A stretch of 64,000 bases of DNA from Paraspadella gotoi (lineage: Eukaryota > Chaetognatha): assembly GCA_051294375.1 (NCBI GenBank), contig CM119264.1, positions 17,857,157 to 17,921,156 on the forward strand, in the 5' to 3' direction. The translations under genes and the position numbers were made by a program. This document shows, one piece after another, positions 53,336-64,000 of this stretch. How positions within the stretch are numbered: position 1 is the first letter of the stretch; each line of letters starts with the position of its first letter. The notes under the pieces were generated by a model that saw only the letters and a program-made list of their open reading frames with translations, ran no database searches and was not told the origin of the DNA.

Positions 53336-53781
53336 AATGCAGTCACCACCGCTTGCTGCCGCTTGCCGTATCCATTTTTGGATTCGGAAATAGGAATCAT
53401 GAGAATCCTTGGAACAATTTCATCTCTATCGCATAGTTTTTGATATTAAGAAACATTCCGTCTTGATAAGACAAATTTTAAATCGTTTTATATATAATGC
53501 TTACGGTTTAAGTAAATATGATAGCGGTCGCGTCCCGACCGAGAAGCTTTCGGTGAAAATCTAAATTTATGAGTCTCTTTTTTTTTTCGCGAATATGATC
53601 GCTGAAGCATTTTACTCATTTTTAAAGTTTTACTCATTTTAAACAGTGATCACTGGTCGGGGTTTTTTTTATTGCAAATTTTGAGATTACGCATTGGCCA
53701 ATTGATAAGAGCCTTTCAAACAATTTTTATTAATTTGGTTTTCAGGGTCTTTCAATGTTAAGTAGACATTAAATTTAGAAA

Positions 53782-54954
<1,173 letters not shown>

Positions 54955-55244
54955 TTTACCTAAGTCCTTGAAGAAAACGTAAAAATATTGTTTAAATTCC
55001 AGTTTTCCATCTTGGATACCTTTGTGGGATATCGCGACATTTTGTTTTCCATTGCGTTCTAGATTGAATTTATTAAAAAATTATCTCAACGTTTTCTTTA
55101 AGCTAATGTAAAATACTAACCTGTACGCGAGGTCCAAAATTTTAAACTGATAAACTGCTTGATGAACATGTACAATAACGATTTAGTCTTCAAATTAGCT
55201 TCCTACGGATATTAAATAAAAAAGCCTACGTAATACTGCTTCTG

Positions 55245-58192
55245 ATGGCGGGAGACCAGCCCTTAATTTTGGGTAAGTAAAATGTTTTTCCAAACGGGTT
55301 TGGGGAAATAACTTGCTATTATCTTTTCTTTTATCTTATCTTTATCTTTATCTTATATTTTCATCAGTGCTGATGAAGACTCTAAAATGCAGAGTCGAAA
55401 CATGTCTTTCAAAAACTGTCAAAAAATTCGTTGTCAAAACAAATAAAAATTGTTTTTCTCCTAATGCCCAAAAACAACGAAAATCGAAAGTCTATACATA
55501 ATGTCTATCTTTTCTTTAAAAAAAAATCAGGACCGCTTCTTTCCTCGAAGATGCAGAGAGTTGACCTAAGCCAACCGCGTTGGGACCAGTCGACTTTCAT
55601 CGGTAGATATAAGTATTTTTCCGAAATCACCGATTCAAAACTCTCTTTGCTAAGTGACAAAGAGCTGGAGGGTGCAAAACGCCTGCTGGAGCTTTACAAG
55701 GTAACTATCTTATTAGCTGTTCTTAATATTCATTCCCTGTACTCCAAAGCAGCGAAGAATTTATAAACGCCCCTTATTTGCCATAGTTTCTTCGTGTTCA
55801 CCGCAGGGTAGATAATAATTTTTGGCGACTGTTTGGTTTCGAACTTAATAAATGTTCGAAATGAACGGAAGCCAAATACAAAATATTTGTCGATTTTTAA
55901 ATTTGAAATTATATTTACTTTCGTAAAACTCGAAAACAAATAATTAGTCGTTATATTTTTTTCCAAAGTAGCTAAAACAAGAACCGGAGGGAGTGACGGA
56001 GGAAGAGTTATGGAGGGCCAAGCACATCTATGAATCCGCCTTCCACCCTGACACGGGCGAGAAGCAAAATGTTTTTGGGAGGATGTCGTTTCAAGTGCCC
56101 GGAGGCATGCTGATCACAGGTGAGCTTCACTGTGATGATGAAGATTGAAGAAGTATTTGAAGAGACAGTAATTATTGTTATGAGTTAGTGATAGAACCGT
56201 TCAATATAAGCAGTCCCTGAGCTTCGGATCAGGCTGTAACACCATGTTACAGGCGGGTTAAGCGCCCCGTCCCTCTTAACTGCCAGACGACCACCGGGCT
56301 AGAACCCCGGACCTTTGGGTTGGGAGGCGAATGTCTTGCCTCCGGCACCAATGGCCGCTGATGAACGGTTGGTGGATTTTAGTCCACCATATATTGTTAT
56401 TTTTATCCTTTTACTGCCCTTTTATGGTATTTTAATATATTTGCTTTTTCAAAATCCTTTTTTAGTACTTCCGTGGGCCAAATCTACTGACACGAAGTAA
56501 AAATAAAAATTTATGATATGTGACCTACCAATCATTAAAAGAATTTTATCATACCATATAACGCTATAATCATTGACGTTTTTGAAATGTTAAAAACGAT
56601 GGTTAAAATGTGTTTAAAACGGGCTTAAAATGAGTTGATGGTGGTATGTATGAACTCTAGGGTGAAGTGAAAGTTTGGAATCAAAATTTAGCAGTTATAT
56701 CTTGAAACCCATCATATTAGTAAAAACTGTAGTCTAGTTATTCTTTTTTTACAAATATAGTAGCCCGGTCAGCTTATTTTGTACATAATACTACCTTATA
56801 TGATGTCAAAATTTATCTAACTTTTAATCTTTATCAGAATCCATTTATAAAAATTTAAAATTTTTAAAAAATTTTAAGCATTTTGTATGTATTGTTAAAA
56901 AGTCAGGGGCAAGATAGCTTATTTATTAAATGAATGGATAGTTTTTATATTGGTTGTACCAATTTCATATTAAAATGCTTCCATGCATGAGGAAAATTAA
57001 TTTAATCCAAATCTAACAGCATAAGTTAATTTGGTTATAAAAGGTTATGTTGGCTAGAGTTGATATGGGTTTGTGGTAGTTAAGGGTGGTTTGGTGTAAT
57101 CAGGGAAGGTCTTAAACAGTGAATGTACAAAAATATTTATAATGTGGGTAACTTTACTTTTCCGTTTATCTTGATTCAGTAAACCATGGCAATGATTTTT
57201 TTCGTGTCAGTGGATTTGGCCCACGGGGTAATATTGTCAGTTAGTTTAATTTCTTTTTCTTTTCAAGATTTCTGATTTTTTTAGGTGCTATGCTTCAGTG
57301 GTATAGAACTAACACCGGTGTCATCTTTTGGCAATGGGTCAATCAGTCATTTAATGCCCTCGTCAACTACACTAACAGAAACGCTAATGTTAAGCAAAAC
57401 GATTCGCACATTTTGGTTGCTTACCTATCCGCAACCTCGGCGGCCCTCGTCACAGCATTGGGTCTCAAATCTTACCTCGCTAAACGGGTGAGAATCGTTT
57501 ACATGACATTGTAAGATTATAAAACCGTTAAGAAGTTATGTAGCTTTGAGAAGCTATTAAGCTTCTCTGATACACAGCTTATATACTTTGGGTAACTCGG
57601 TAATCTTCTTTTCCCCTCAAGGCTTCGCCGTTGTTCCAACGCTACGTTCCCTTTGCGGCTGTAGCCGCCGCCAACATGGTCAACATCCCACTGATGCGCC
57701 GCTCCGAGCTTGAAAATGGCGTCTCCTGTTTCGACAACCAAGGTGAGGATCGAAAACGTTTCCTTGCTGTATTTCGTGTCATTTCAATTTTCTTCCAGCT
57801 TAACCGGTTATCCACATTTTTATGATACTGCAGGCAACCTGGTTTTGAATAGTCGGACAGCGGCAGTATTGGGTATCACGCAGGTGGTGTTTTCGCGGAT
57901 CGTAATGGCTGCTCCGGGAATGACAATTATGCCTCTTATGATGGAAGGATTGGAAAAGCGTCCCTGGATGCAGACGGCGAGAGTACGGCCTCTCCACGGT
58001 GGCATTCAAGTCCTTTTCGTTGGATGCTTTCTGACAATCATGACGCCCGCCGCATGCTCCTTATTTCCGCAACGAGCCTCGTTGAAGACTGAATCTATCA
58101 AAAGTTGGGAACCACGCGTCTATGAGGACGCGTTCAAAGATCGGGTCGAAACAGACCTTCCTGCCACCCTTTTTTTCAACAAAGGACTTTGA
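55245..58192 (+). CDS. SFXN1: Sideroflexin (SFXN1/3-like mitochondrial serine carrier)
   Basis: Inner mitochondrial membrane transporter; SFXN1 imports serine for one-carbon metabolism. Exons 55245-55272, 55531-55700, 55972-56119, 57285-57487, 57622-57742, 57834-58192 sum to 342 aa (human SFXN1 322). Family marks: [11 protein letters not shown] near the N-terminus, HPDTGEK, a central set of hydrophobic segments, and the C-terminal FFNKGL. The first 28-nt exon (MAGDQPLIL) is inferred from a GTAAGT donor and matching phase; starting at the in-frame Met in exon 2 (55552) would give 326 aa. Intron 1 carries a hammerhead motif, intron 3 a SINE. Assignment between SFXN paralogues is inference. Confidence 0.93.
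55370..55406 (+). ncRNA. Hammerhead ribozyme core in SFXN intron 1 (sense)
   Basis: CTGATGA (55370-55376), perfect 6-bp stem II GACTCT/AGAGTC with loop AAAATGC, GAAA (55397-55400) and a minimal helix III ending in GTC. The core equals that at 20432-20466, and the 3' flanks are also related (CGTTGTCAAAACAAAT; CAACGAAAAT). Helix I pairing is poor in this copy, so it may be decayed. It lies in the same sense as the SFXN transcript. Confidence 0.6.
56156..56391 (-). mobile_element. tRNA-derived SINE, family 1, copy 2
   Basis: Almost the same as 43577-43812, with only scattered substitutions. The tRNA-like T arm is at plus-strand 56294-56310. It lies in SFXN intron 3, antisense to the gene. Confidence 0.85.
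56392..57284. other. Rest of SFXN intron 3
   Basis: AT-rich intron. Contains a G-rich TTAAGGG-like patch at about 57045-57110 and an uninterrupted copy of the motif that flanks MITE copy 2. No other feature seen. Confidence 0.6.
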
Positions 58193-58624
58193 CTAAATTT
58201 GAATTTTGTGTTATTTGTTTTTAGGGAAAAAGTTTTTACTGTTGTTAAAATTTAACTATCGCATACCAGTCATTTTAGTCGTTACGAAGAGAAGATGGGA
58301 TTCTAAGATTGTAATTGTATTAAACAACTTGCGTATATATTTAATCTTACTTTCTTTAAAACTGGACTATTTTCGTTAAACTTAAAATAAGATTTTTCGA
58401 TGATCCTTACCAAAATTTTATGAATTTGTTTAATCTCTTATTCGCTTCAATCGATTTATACATTTGTTAATACTCGATTCATATTTTTTTACAGTTACTA
58501 GTTTTAAAGCCATAACTGCATAACACGTTTCGTGTCCTCCGGGCTTAAAATTTTCCAAGTAAGGATTGGTATGTTTATTAAACTAGTTTAAGTAAAATCA
58601 CTTGCTATCCATTTTTCCTGCAGA

Positions 58625-59271
58625 ATGCGTTACGTGGCAGCATACTTGCTCGCGGCCCTTAACGGCTCAACCCCAACGAAGGGTGACATCGAGAAGATTC
58701 TTGGATCCGTCGGAATCGAAGTTGACGACGAGCGATTAGGCCAGGTTATGAAGGCCCTTGAGGGAAAGGATTTGGACGAGGTTATCGAAGCCGGTAAGTA
58801 AAAGTATAAATTAGTATGCAAACTGAATTAGTAGTTCAGGCTTGAAACTAACTATCGTTTTTGGTTTAGGCCGATCTCGATTGGGTTCCGTTCCAACGGG
58901 AGGCGCCGCTAGCGCTGCTCCCGCTGCCGCCTCCGGAGGTGACGCCGCTCCAGCTGCTGCGGAGGTATGTAGACGCTGTTGTATCTTTTATGCCCTCCGT
59001 CGACCGACAGAAGCGAAATTTCCGTTTCTTTTTCTGTCTTTTTACTTTCGGAGGAATAAAAAACGAAAAGGGATTTTTTGCCCGAGCGTCGAGCGGATTT
59101 TAATTACCGACACTCATTTCCTAAATCTCTACAAAAAAATTAAAATTGTCACACGAAAAACCCGTTCGTAAATTTTATTACTTTTTTCTTCAGACCAAGG
59201 AAGAAGAGAAAAAGAAAGAAGAGAGCGAAGAGGAGTCGGACGACGACATGGGATTCGGACTTTTCGATTAA
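58625..59271 (+). CDS. RPLP2: 60S acidic ribosomal protein P2
   Basis: Component of the ribosomal stalk that recruits and activates translational GTPases. Three exons, 58625-58793, 58870-58964, 59194-59271, give 113 aa (human 115). The N-terminal MRYVAAYLLAALNG dimerisation domain, the Ala-rich hinge and the C-terminal [11 protein letters not shown] are unambiguous. The ATG lies one base after a strong acceptor (TTTTTCCTGCAG); a possible donor (CCAAGTAAGG near 58557) suggests a leader intron of about 65 bp. Confidence 0.98.
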
Positions 59272-59525
59272 AACCGCACCCAGCTTTTGGGGAGAAGACC
59301 AGCCGCTTTGGGCTCTATTTGGGAATCTATTTTGTTTTTCTAAGACTTTCCAATTTGTTTTCAGTGTCTATTTAGAATATTGCAAAATGTTTTGTTAATT
59401 TGAAATTGATTCCAGCGAGCGATTGCATATTTGTTTGTATTTAATCTTACAACAAAAGAATTTGTTTTTCCCCCTCCCGAGGTATCCTTAACTGGATTTA
59501 GTCTCACTTCTGCCGAAGACCAACA

Positions 59526-60884
59526 ATGTCTAAGCCAAGAGTAAGTAAATTTGTTTGGCTGAAGTAGTAATCATACATATATGATCACTAACTTCAAAAA
59601 TTTTAATTTTCTACATTTGATAAAATAAATATAATTTTATTTAAAAAAATTTTCGAATGCATCACTATAATTAGATTTTCCCTAAGCCGTTAAGTGGGAT
59701 GAAGATGACTTCCGTAACTTTAACCCCTCAAGCAGCCATGGAATTGAGCCAGGCTTGGGGGGTGGGGGTCGTTAAGCCCCGAAGTGTTTTACGGTCGTCC
59801 TCGCGATTCCCGTAGGGCAGATACCAGGTTGGGACTAAACCCAGTTCCTCGTGATCACGATCTAATGGCTTTACTCAATGAACCACCGGGTCACGACTGG
59901 AGGAACAGGGTATTGGCTGGGTGAATTTTATTTTATCATATTTTAATTTTTCTTTAACATTAATTTGTTGGGTAAAATCTTTGATAGTTACTGCAATTAA
60001 GCAGGAATAGACTACTTGATATTTTACGTTTATACTATAATTCACTTTAATTACTATTTTGCAATACCTAATCTGCTCTTATATGTTTTAAAGGTTTACT
60101 TCGACGTTACTATTGGTGGCAAGGACGCCGGCCGCATCGTTTTTGAACTGCGCGCCGACGTGGTTCCCAAGACTGCTGAGAACTTTCGCGCCCTTTGCAC
60201 TGGGGAGAAAGGATTTGGATTTAAGGTAATCTAACTCTTAATCTCGGTTCTATGCTGCTCCGTGCCTGTTATTAATTTTCCTGTTTCTGACTACAATTAA
60301 TTGTTTTCCTTTCATTTTTTGGCTTTTTTAAACTTTACCAGGGATCCTCTTTCCATCGTATCATCCCAAGTTTTATGATCCAAGGAGGCGACTTCACCCG
60401 TGGAAACGGTACCGGAGGCAAATCTATCTATGGCGAGAAGTTTGCCGATGAGAACTTCTCCCTGAAGCATACCGGGCCCGGAATTCTCTCAATGGGTGAG
60501 ATAAAGAATTAAAACACGTATTTTATTACGCGAAAACTATATGAAATGAGTACAACCAATATAAAAAAAATTATCCAATATCCATTCATTTAATAAACAA
60601 GCTATCTTGCCCCTGATTTTGAACTCCATCACTCTTACAAGACAATATAGCAGGACCATTTCAGAAGAACATGTTTACATTGTTTCTCAGCTAACGCTGG
60701 ACCGAACACCAATGGCAGCCAGTTTTTCATCTGCACGGCCAAGACCACTTGGCTGGATGGCAAGCACGTTGTCTTCGGCTCTGTCATCGACGGGATGGAT
60801 ATTGTGAAGAGAATGGAGGCCGTAGGTTCCGATAGCGGAAAGACTAGCAAGCCAGTCGCTATTAGTGACTGCGGAGCTCTCTAG
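59526..60884 (+). CDS. PPIA: Cyclophilin A, peptidyl-prolyl isomerase
   Basis: Cytosolic proline isomerase and protein-folding helper, the cyclosporin target. Four exons, 59526-59540, 60094-60225, 60342-60495, 60691-60884, give 164 aa (human 165). Active-site segments are intact: [15 protein letters not shown] with the catalytic Arg, [21 protein letters not shown] and [10 protein letters not shown] with the cyclosporin-binding Trp. The first coding exon encodes only MSKPR. Intron 1 holds a second type of tRNA-derived SINE. Confidence 0.98.
59697..59922 (-). mobile_element. tRNA-derived SINE, family 2, in PPIA intron 1
   Basis: GC-richer block inside an AT-rich intron. On the minus strand it has an A-box-like GGTGGTTCATTGAGTAAAG (about 59871-59888) and, about 30 nt further, a B-box-like GGGTTTAGTCCC (59831-59842), the spacing expected of a tRNA-derived pol III promoter. 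Single copy here; boundaries approximate. Confidence 0.6.
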
Positions 60885-61360
60885 AGGTTAGTTGATTTAT
60901 ATAGTACTATTTGTTGGCATCTTTCAAATGCTATAGCTATTCTTTTCATCTGCTTTCAGATTTGAATCCAAAGGGGATACCGATGTTTTAGCATACTAAG
61001 CAGTAAGCAAGTGTTATAAAGCATTCCTCGAACTTTACTTCTCCGCGTGAATTCTTTCCCTGCGTGTAGGATCGAACAAATTTTATTTTTGGAAAAAAAT
61101 AATGCTTCTTTAAGCTTTTTCTTTTCTATACATTCCCTTTTTGATATATTGATTTGGATAAAGGAACTGTTTTTTGGTTTTTGCTCTTACTACGTTTGTT
61201 TCTAAATAGATCATGTCATTATAAATCATTCGCATTTTTTGAGTTTATATTCAAAAAGGTATCCCTTTCTCTAGCAGATTTTTAAATTACATAATTTGTC
61301 TTTAAACCCTGAACGGGCAATCCTTGTTCCACGTGGTGACCTTGACAAGACCACTTTAGG

Positions 61361-62901
61361 ATGGGCAGGTAACTATAACTAATAATGTTAAATTCTTGTC
61401 CTTATCTGCCTTACTCATTACATCTCTTTGACCAGGGAAGACAAATCGACCTGGAAATCCAACTATTTCCTTAAACTGATCAACCTCCTGGACGAATATC
61501 CAAAGTTTTTCATCGTTGGCGCCGATAATGTTGGGTAGGTCTTTTTATCTTTAACTTTTAACTGTTGGTTGAGCTGGTTAGAAAGACAGAATAAATTTTT
61601 TTACACTACTTCGCATGGCGGTCTTCAGGTCCAACCAGATGCAGCAGATTCGAATCGCGCTCCGCGGAACTGCAGAAGTTCTCATGGGGAAGAACACCAT
61701 GATGCGGAAAGCCATACGCGGACATCTTGATTCGAATCCAGCACTCGAAAAAGTGAAATGAGCTTGAACCGTTTTGGTTGTTCGAATTCGACCTCAATAT
61801 TTTTTTTTCTTTTTACAAGGTCCTTCCTCACATCGTGGACAATATTGGATTCGTATTCACCAAGGCCGATCTTGTTGACGTCCGCGACAAATTGTTGAGT
61901 AACAAAAAGCCAGCTTCGGCAAAGGCCGGGGCCCTTGCGCCCATAGACGTCTTTGTCCCGGCCATGAACACCGGTTTGGGTCCTGAGAAAACTTCGTTCT
62001 TTCAGGTAGGCTAACACCTCAAATGACGTATCCTATTATTTTTAAACCTCCCTTTTTCTCTGGAAATTAAGCGCAAATGTATTATGAAATATAATTAAAT
62101 TTATTATTTATCTAATGAGAGGTTTTCGAATCTACTTCGAAAAAAGCTATGCTCCAAAAATTTTAATTAAAAAGAAAGTTGCTCAAAATTAAATCCAGGC
62201 TCTCCAAATTGCCACGAAAATCACGAGAGGAACCATCGAAATTCTCAACGAAGTACACATCATCAAGAAAGACGAAAAAGTCGGAGCTTCGGAGGCGACA
62301 CTTCTTGGGATGTTAAACATCCATCCCTTTTCCTATGGGCTGCAAATTCTCCAAGTTTACGATAATGGTTCCATCTACCATCCTTCGATCTTGGATATTA
62401 CTGACGAAGACATCCGAAAAAGATTCTGCGAAGGGGCGGCAATCGTCACCATGACCTGTTTGGGCATTGGGTATCCTACTACCGCTTCGGTCCCCCACAT
62501 GGTTGCCAATGCTTTTAGGTACGAACAAATCGATTTGAGCATTTTAAATAAGACCCAAATGATGAAAGTAATGTCTGTCAATCCACTGATTTCGATGAAG
62601 TTAATTTTTATCCTGATAATTTGATAGTCGCCGTTTTTTGGAGAGATTATTTCGCAAAAGACTATCGTAAACTTTTTTGAATTTCAGAAACTTGTTGGCC
62701 GTCGCGGTGGAGACCGATTATACGTTCAAGGAAGCTGAGGCCATCAAGGAGTTCATCGCCAACCCGGAAAAGTTTGCTGTGGCCGCTCCAACAGCCGCGG
62801 CGCCCGTTACGGCCGCTGAGGCGAAGGAGGAAGCTCCCGCGGCGAAGGAAGAGTCGGAGGAAGAATCCGACGAAGATATGGGTTTCGGGCTATTTGACTG
62901 A
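61361..62901 (+). CDS. RPLP0: 60S acidic ribosomal protein P0 (uL10)
   Basis: Base of the ribosomal stalk; binds 28S rRNA and two P1/P2 dimers. Six exons, 61361-61368, 61436-61534, 61629-61752, 61820-62005, 62199-62518, 62688-62901, give 316 aa (human 317). The first coding exon holds only ATGGGCAG (MGR), joined to [14 protein letters not shown]; then [45 protein letters not shown] and the tail [11 protein letters not shown]. The ATG lies one base after an acceptor-like CCACTTTAG. Its stalk partner RPLP2 is only two genes upstream. Confidence 0.98.
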
Positions 62902-63121
62902 TCACCAGTGGAAGGTTGATTAAGAGGGAAAAAAATTGTATTTCTGAGTCTTATTTTACTGTTTGTTAAGAATTATATTTATAAAAATTCCAGCGATAAT
63001 TTCAAGAAGCATTCCCTCTGTTTTTGTTTCAGAATTCTAAGTTATTTCAAAATATAAAGGTTTTTCTTTAGGTTTATCGCTAATTTTAAAGTCGGTTGAG
63101 AAAAATTCTCAGAATTTATCA

Positions 63122-64000
63122 ATGGTTGGTGGTCGAGGGACTCCACCCGTTGGGATGGACGAGGACGATTTACTAGAAGCTGACGAGGGAGACGCGTTGG
63201 AGGTGATCGAGTTGGAAGGCTACGACGGCAACGATGGAAGTGATCCGGAGGAAACTGACTATACTGGCGAGGGTAAGTGTATTTAAAATGGTAATTTTTT
63301 ACTTGATTTTTTTTTTACTTAATTTATAGCTTTTTTGATGTTGACCCTTTTCACTTTAGTAATGGACGAAGACGAATCCGTGTTGTTCGACCCACCGGAG
63401 GTGGACGACGCTGCCATTGTCTTTTCAGCTCATTCCAAATCGGTTTTTACTGTGGCTCTCGATCCGAGCGGAAGCATCGCTGTCAGTGGTGGAGAGGACG
63501 ACGTCGCCTTCGTCTGGTCGGTCGTCGACGGGAAGATCATGTTCAAGTGCGAGGGACACCAGGCGAGGCTCATTTATTTCGTATCATTTTAACTCTTTCG
63601 CTGCTATCGAAGCCATCGCGCTTTTTTTAGCGTGGGTGGTCAAAAAGTAGCGTATATAAAAAAGCGGGTTATTGGTCGCGTTTTAAGATAATAAGTTTTT
63701 AAAGTGCATTACCCAAACTCGGAACAATCCAATATTCTCTTTTTGAACATATACTTGTATATATAATTATATATATATGAAACCAATATAAATATGTACG
63801 TACTTATCGCGTTTTCTTAAAAGCTTAGTTACTTTGTCTTTGACCACAGGATTCCGTAGTATGCGCGGCGTTCAACAACGATGGAAGCATGGTAGCCACC
63901 GGTGACTTGGCCGGCGCTGTTAATGTTTGGAAAGTGGCCACCGGAAAGCTGGTATGGAACTTCGAGGTCAGCGACATGGAATGGCTTTTGTGGCATCCTG
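63122..64000 (+). CDS. AAMP: AAMP, WD40-repeat protein (5' part, cut by window edge)
   Basis: Angio-associated migratory cell protein, a WD40 propeller protein of cytosol linked to cell migration and, in yeast, to ribosome assembly (Sqt1 relation). Exons 63122-63272, 63360-63562 and 63850 to the edge are visible. An acidic N-terminus (MDEDDLLEADEGD) leads into WD repeats: HSKSVFTVALDPSG, GGEDDVAFVWSV, then DSVVCAAFNNDGSMVATGDL and WNFEVSDMEWLLWHP, which match AAMP closely. The intron after exon 2 appears to use a GC donor (CAG/GCGAGG), since joining GHQ directly to DSVV reproduces the family sequence. The rest lies beyond the window. Confidence 0.93.

Noticed and set aside
56346-56391. CTGATGAACGG at the end of the SINE
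   Set aside because: Lacks the GAAA box; not a hammerhead.

Overview
This is about 64 kb of an invertebrate animal nuclear genome. Evidence for that: spliced genes with GT-AG introns, a metazoan gene set (RSF1, the Mohawk TALE homeobox gene, eIF3j, cytosolic alanyl-tRNA synthetase, beta-tubulin, RPS9, sideroflexin, RPLP2, cyclophilin A, RPLP0, AAMP), AT-rich non-coding DNA, very many (CT)n/(GA)n microsatellites, tRNA-derived SINEs, a hAT-type MITE and hammerhead-ribozyme motifs of the kind carried by Penelope-like/retrozyme elements. The phylum cannot be fixed from sequence alone. There are no bacterial features and no CRISPR.

Layout. (1) 0-24 kb, minus strand: two large genes for Ser/Arg/acid-rich, probably disordered proteins that I do not recognise. 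One is complete or nearly so (23894 to 11229, 8 exons, 2281 codons plus stop, all exon phases agree). The other is a chain of small exons from about 10.1 kb to beyond the left edge. Their introns are full of microsatellites. (2) 24-27.2 kb: AT-rich intergenic DNA with one intact hAT MITE and one decayed relative. (3) 27.2-33.9 kb, plus: RSF1 (WHIM-like N-terminus, very long acidic/basic middle, PHD finger). (4) 35.8-39.5 kb, minus: Mohawk (MKX) homeobox gene, 5 exons, 852 aa. (5) 39.5-45.5 kb: mostly repeats, plus small exons that may be the 5' leader of eIF3j and contain a 72-codon ORF. (6) 45.5 kb to the right edge: nine plus-strand genes in a row with only 122-476 bp between stop and next start: eIF3j, AlaRS, beta-tubulin, RPS9, SFXN, RPLP2, PPIA, RPLP0 and AAMP (cut by the edge). 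Eight are housekeeping genes for translation, folding or the cytoskeleton or are strongly expressed, and most start codons lie a few bases to a few tens of bases after a splice acceptor.

Most notable: the alanyl-tRNA synthetase carries an extra N-terminal domain resembling the GST-like N-terminus of eEF1B; two hammerhead ribozyme motifs sit in short introns (of the unknown minus gene and of SFXN); a 610-619 bp palindromic hAT MITE is present twice with perfect 8-bp target duplications, once inside a beta-tubulin intron; and the compact co-oriented block may be operon-like. Exon models were built by eye from splice sites and reading-frame phase; each complete multi-exon model sums to a whole number of codons.
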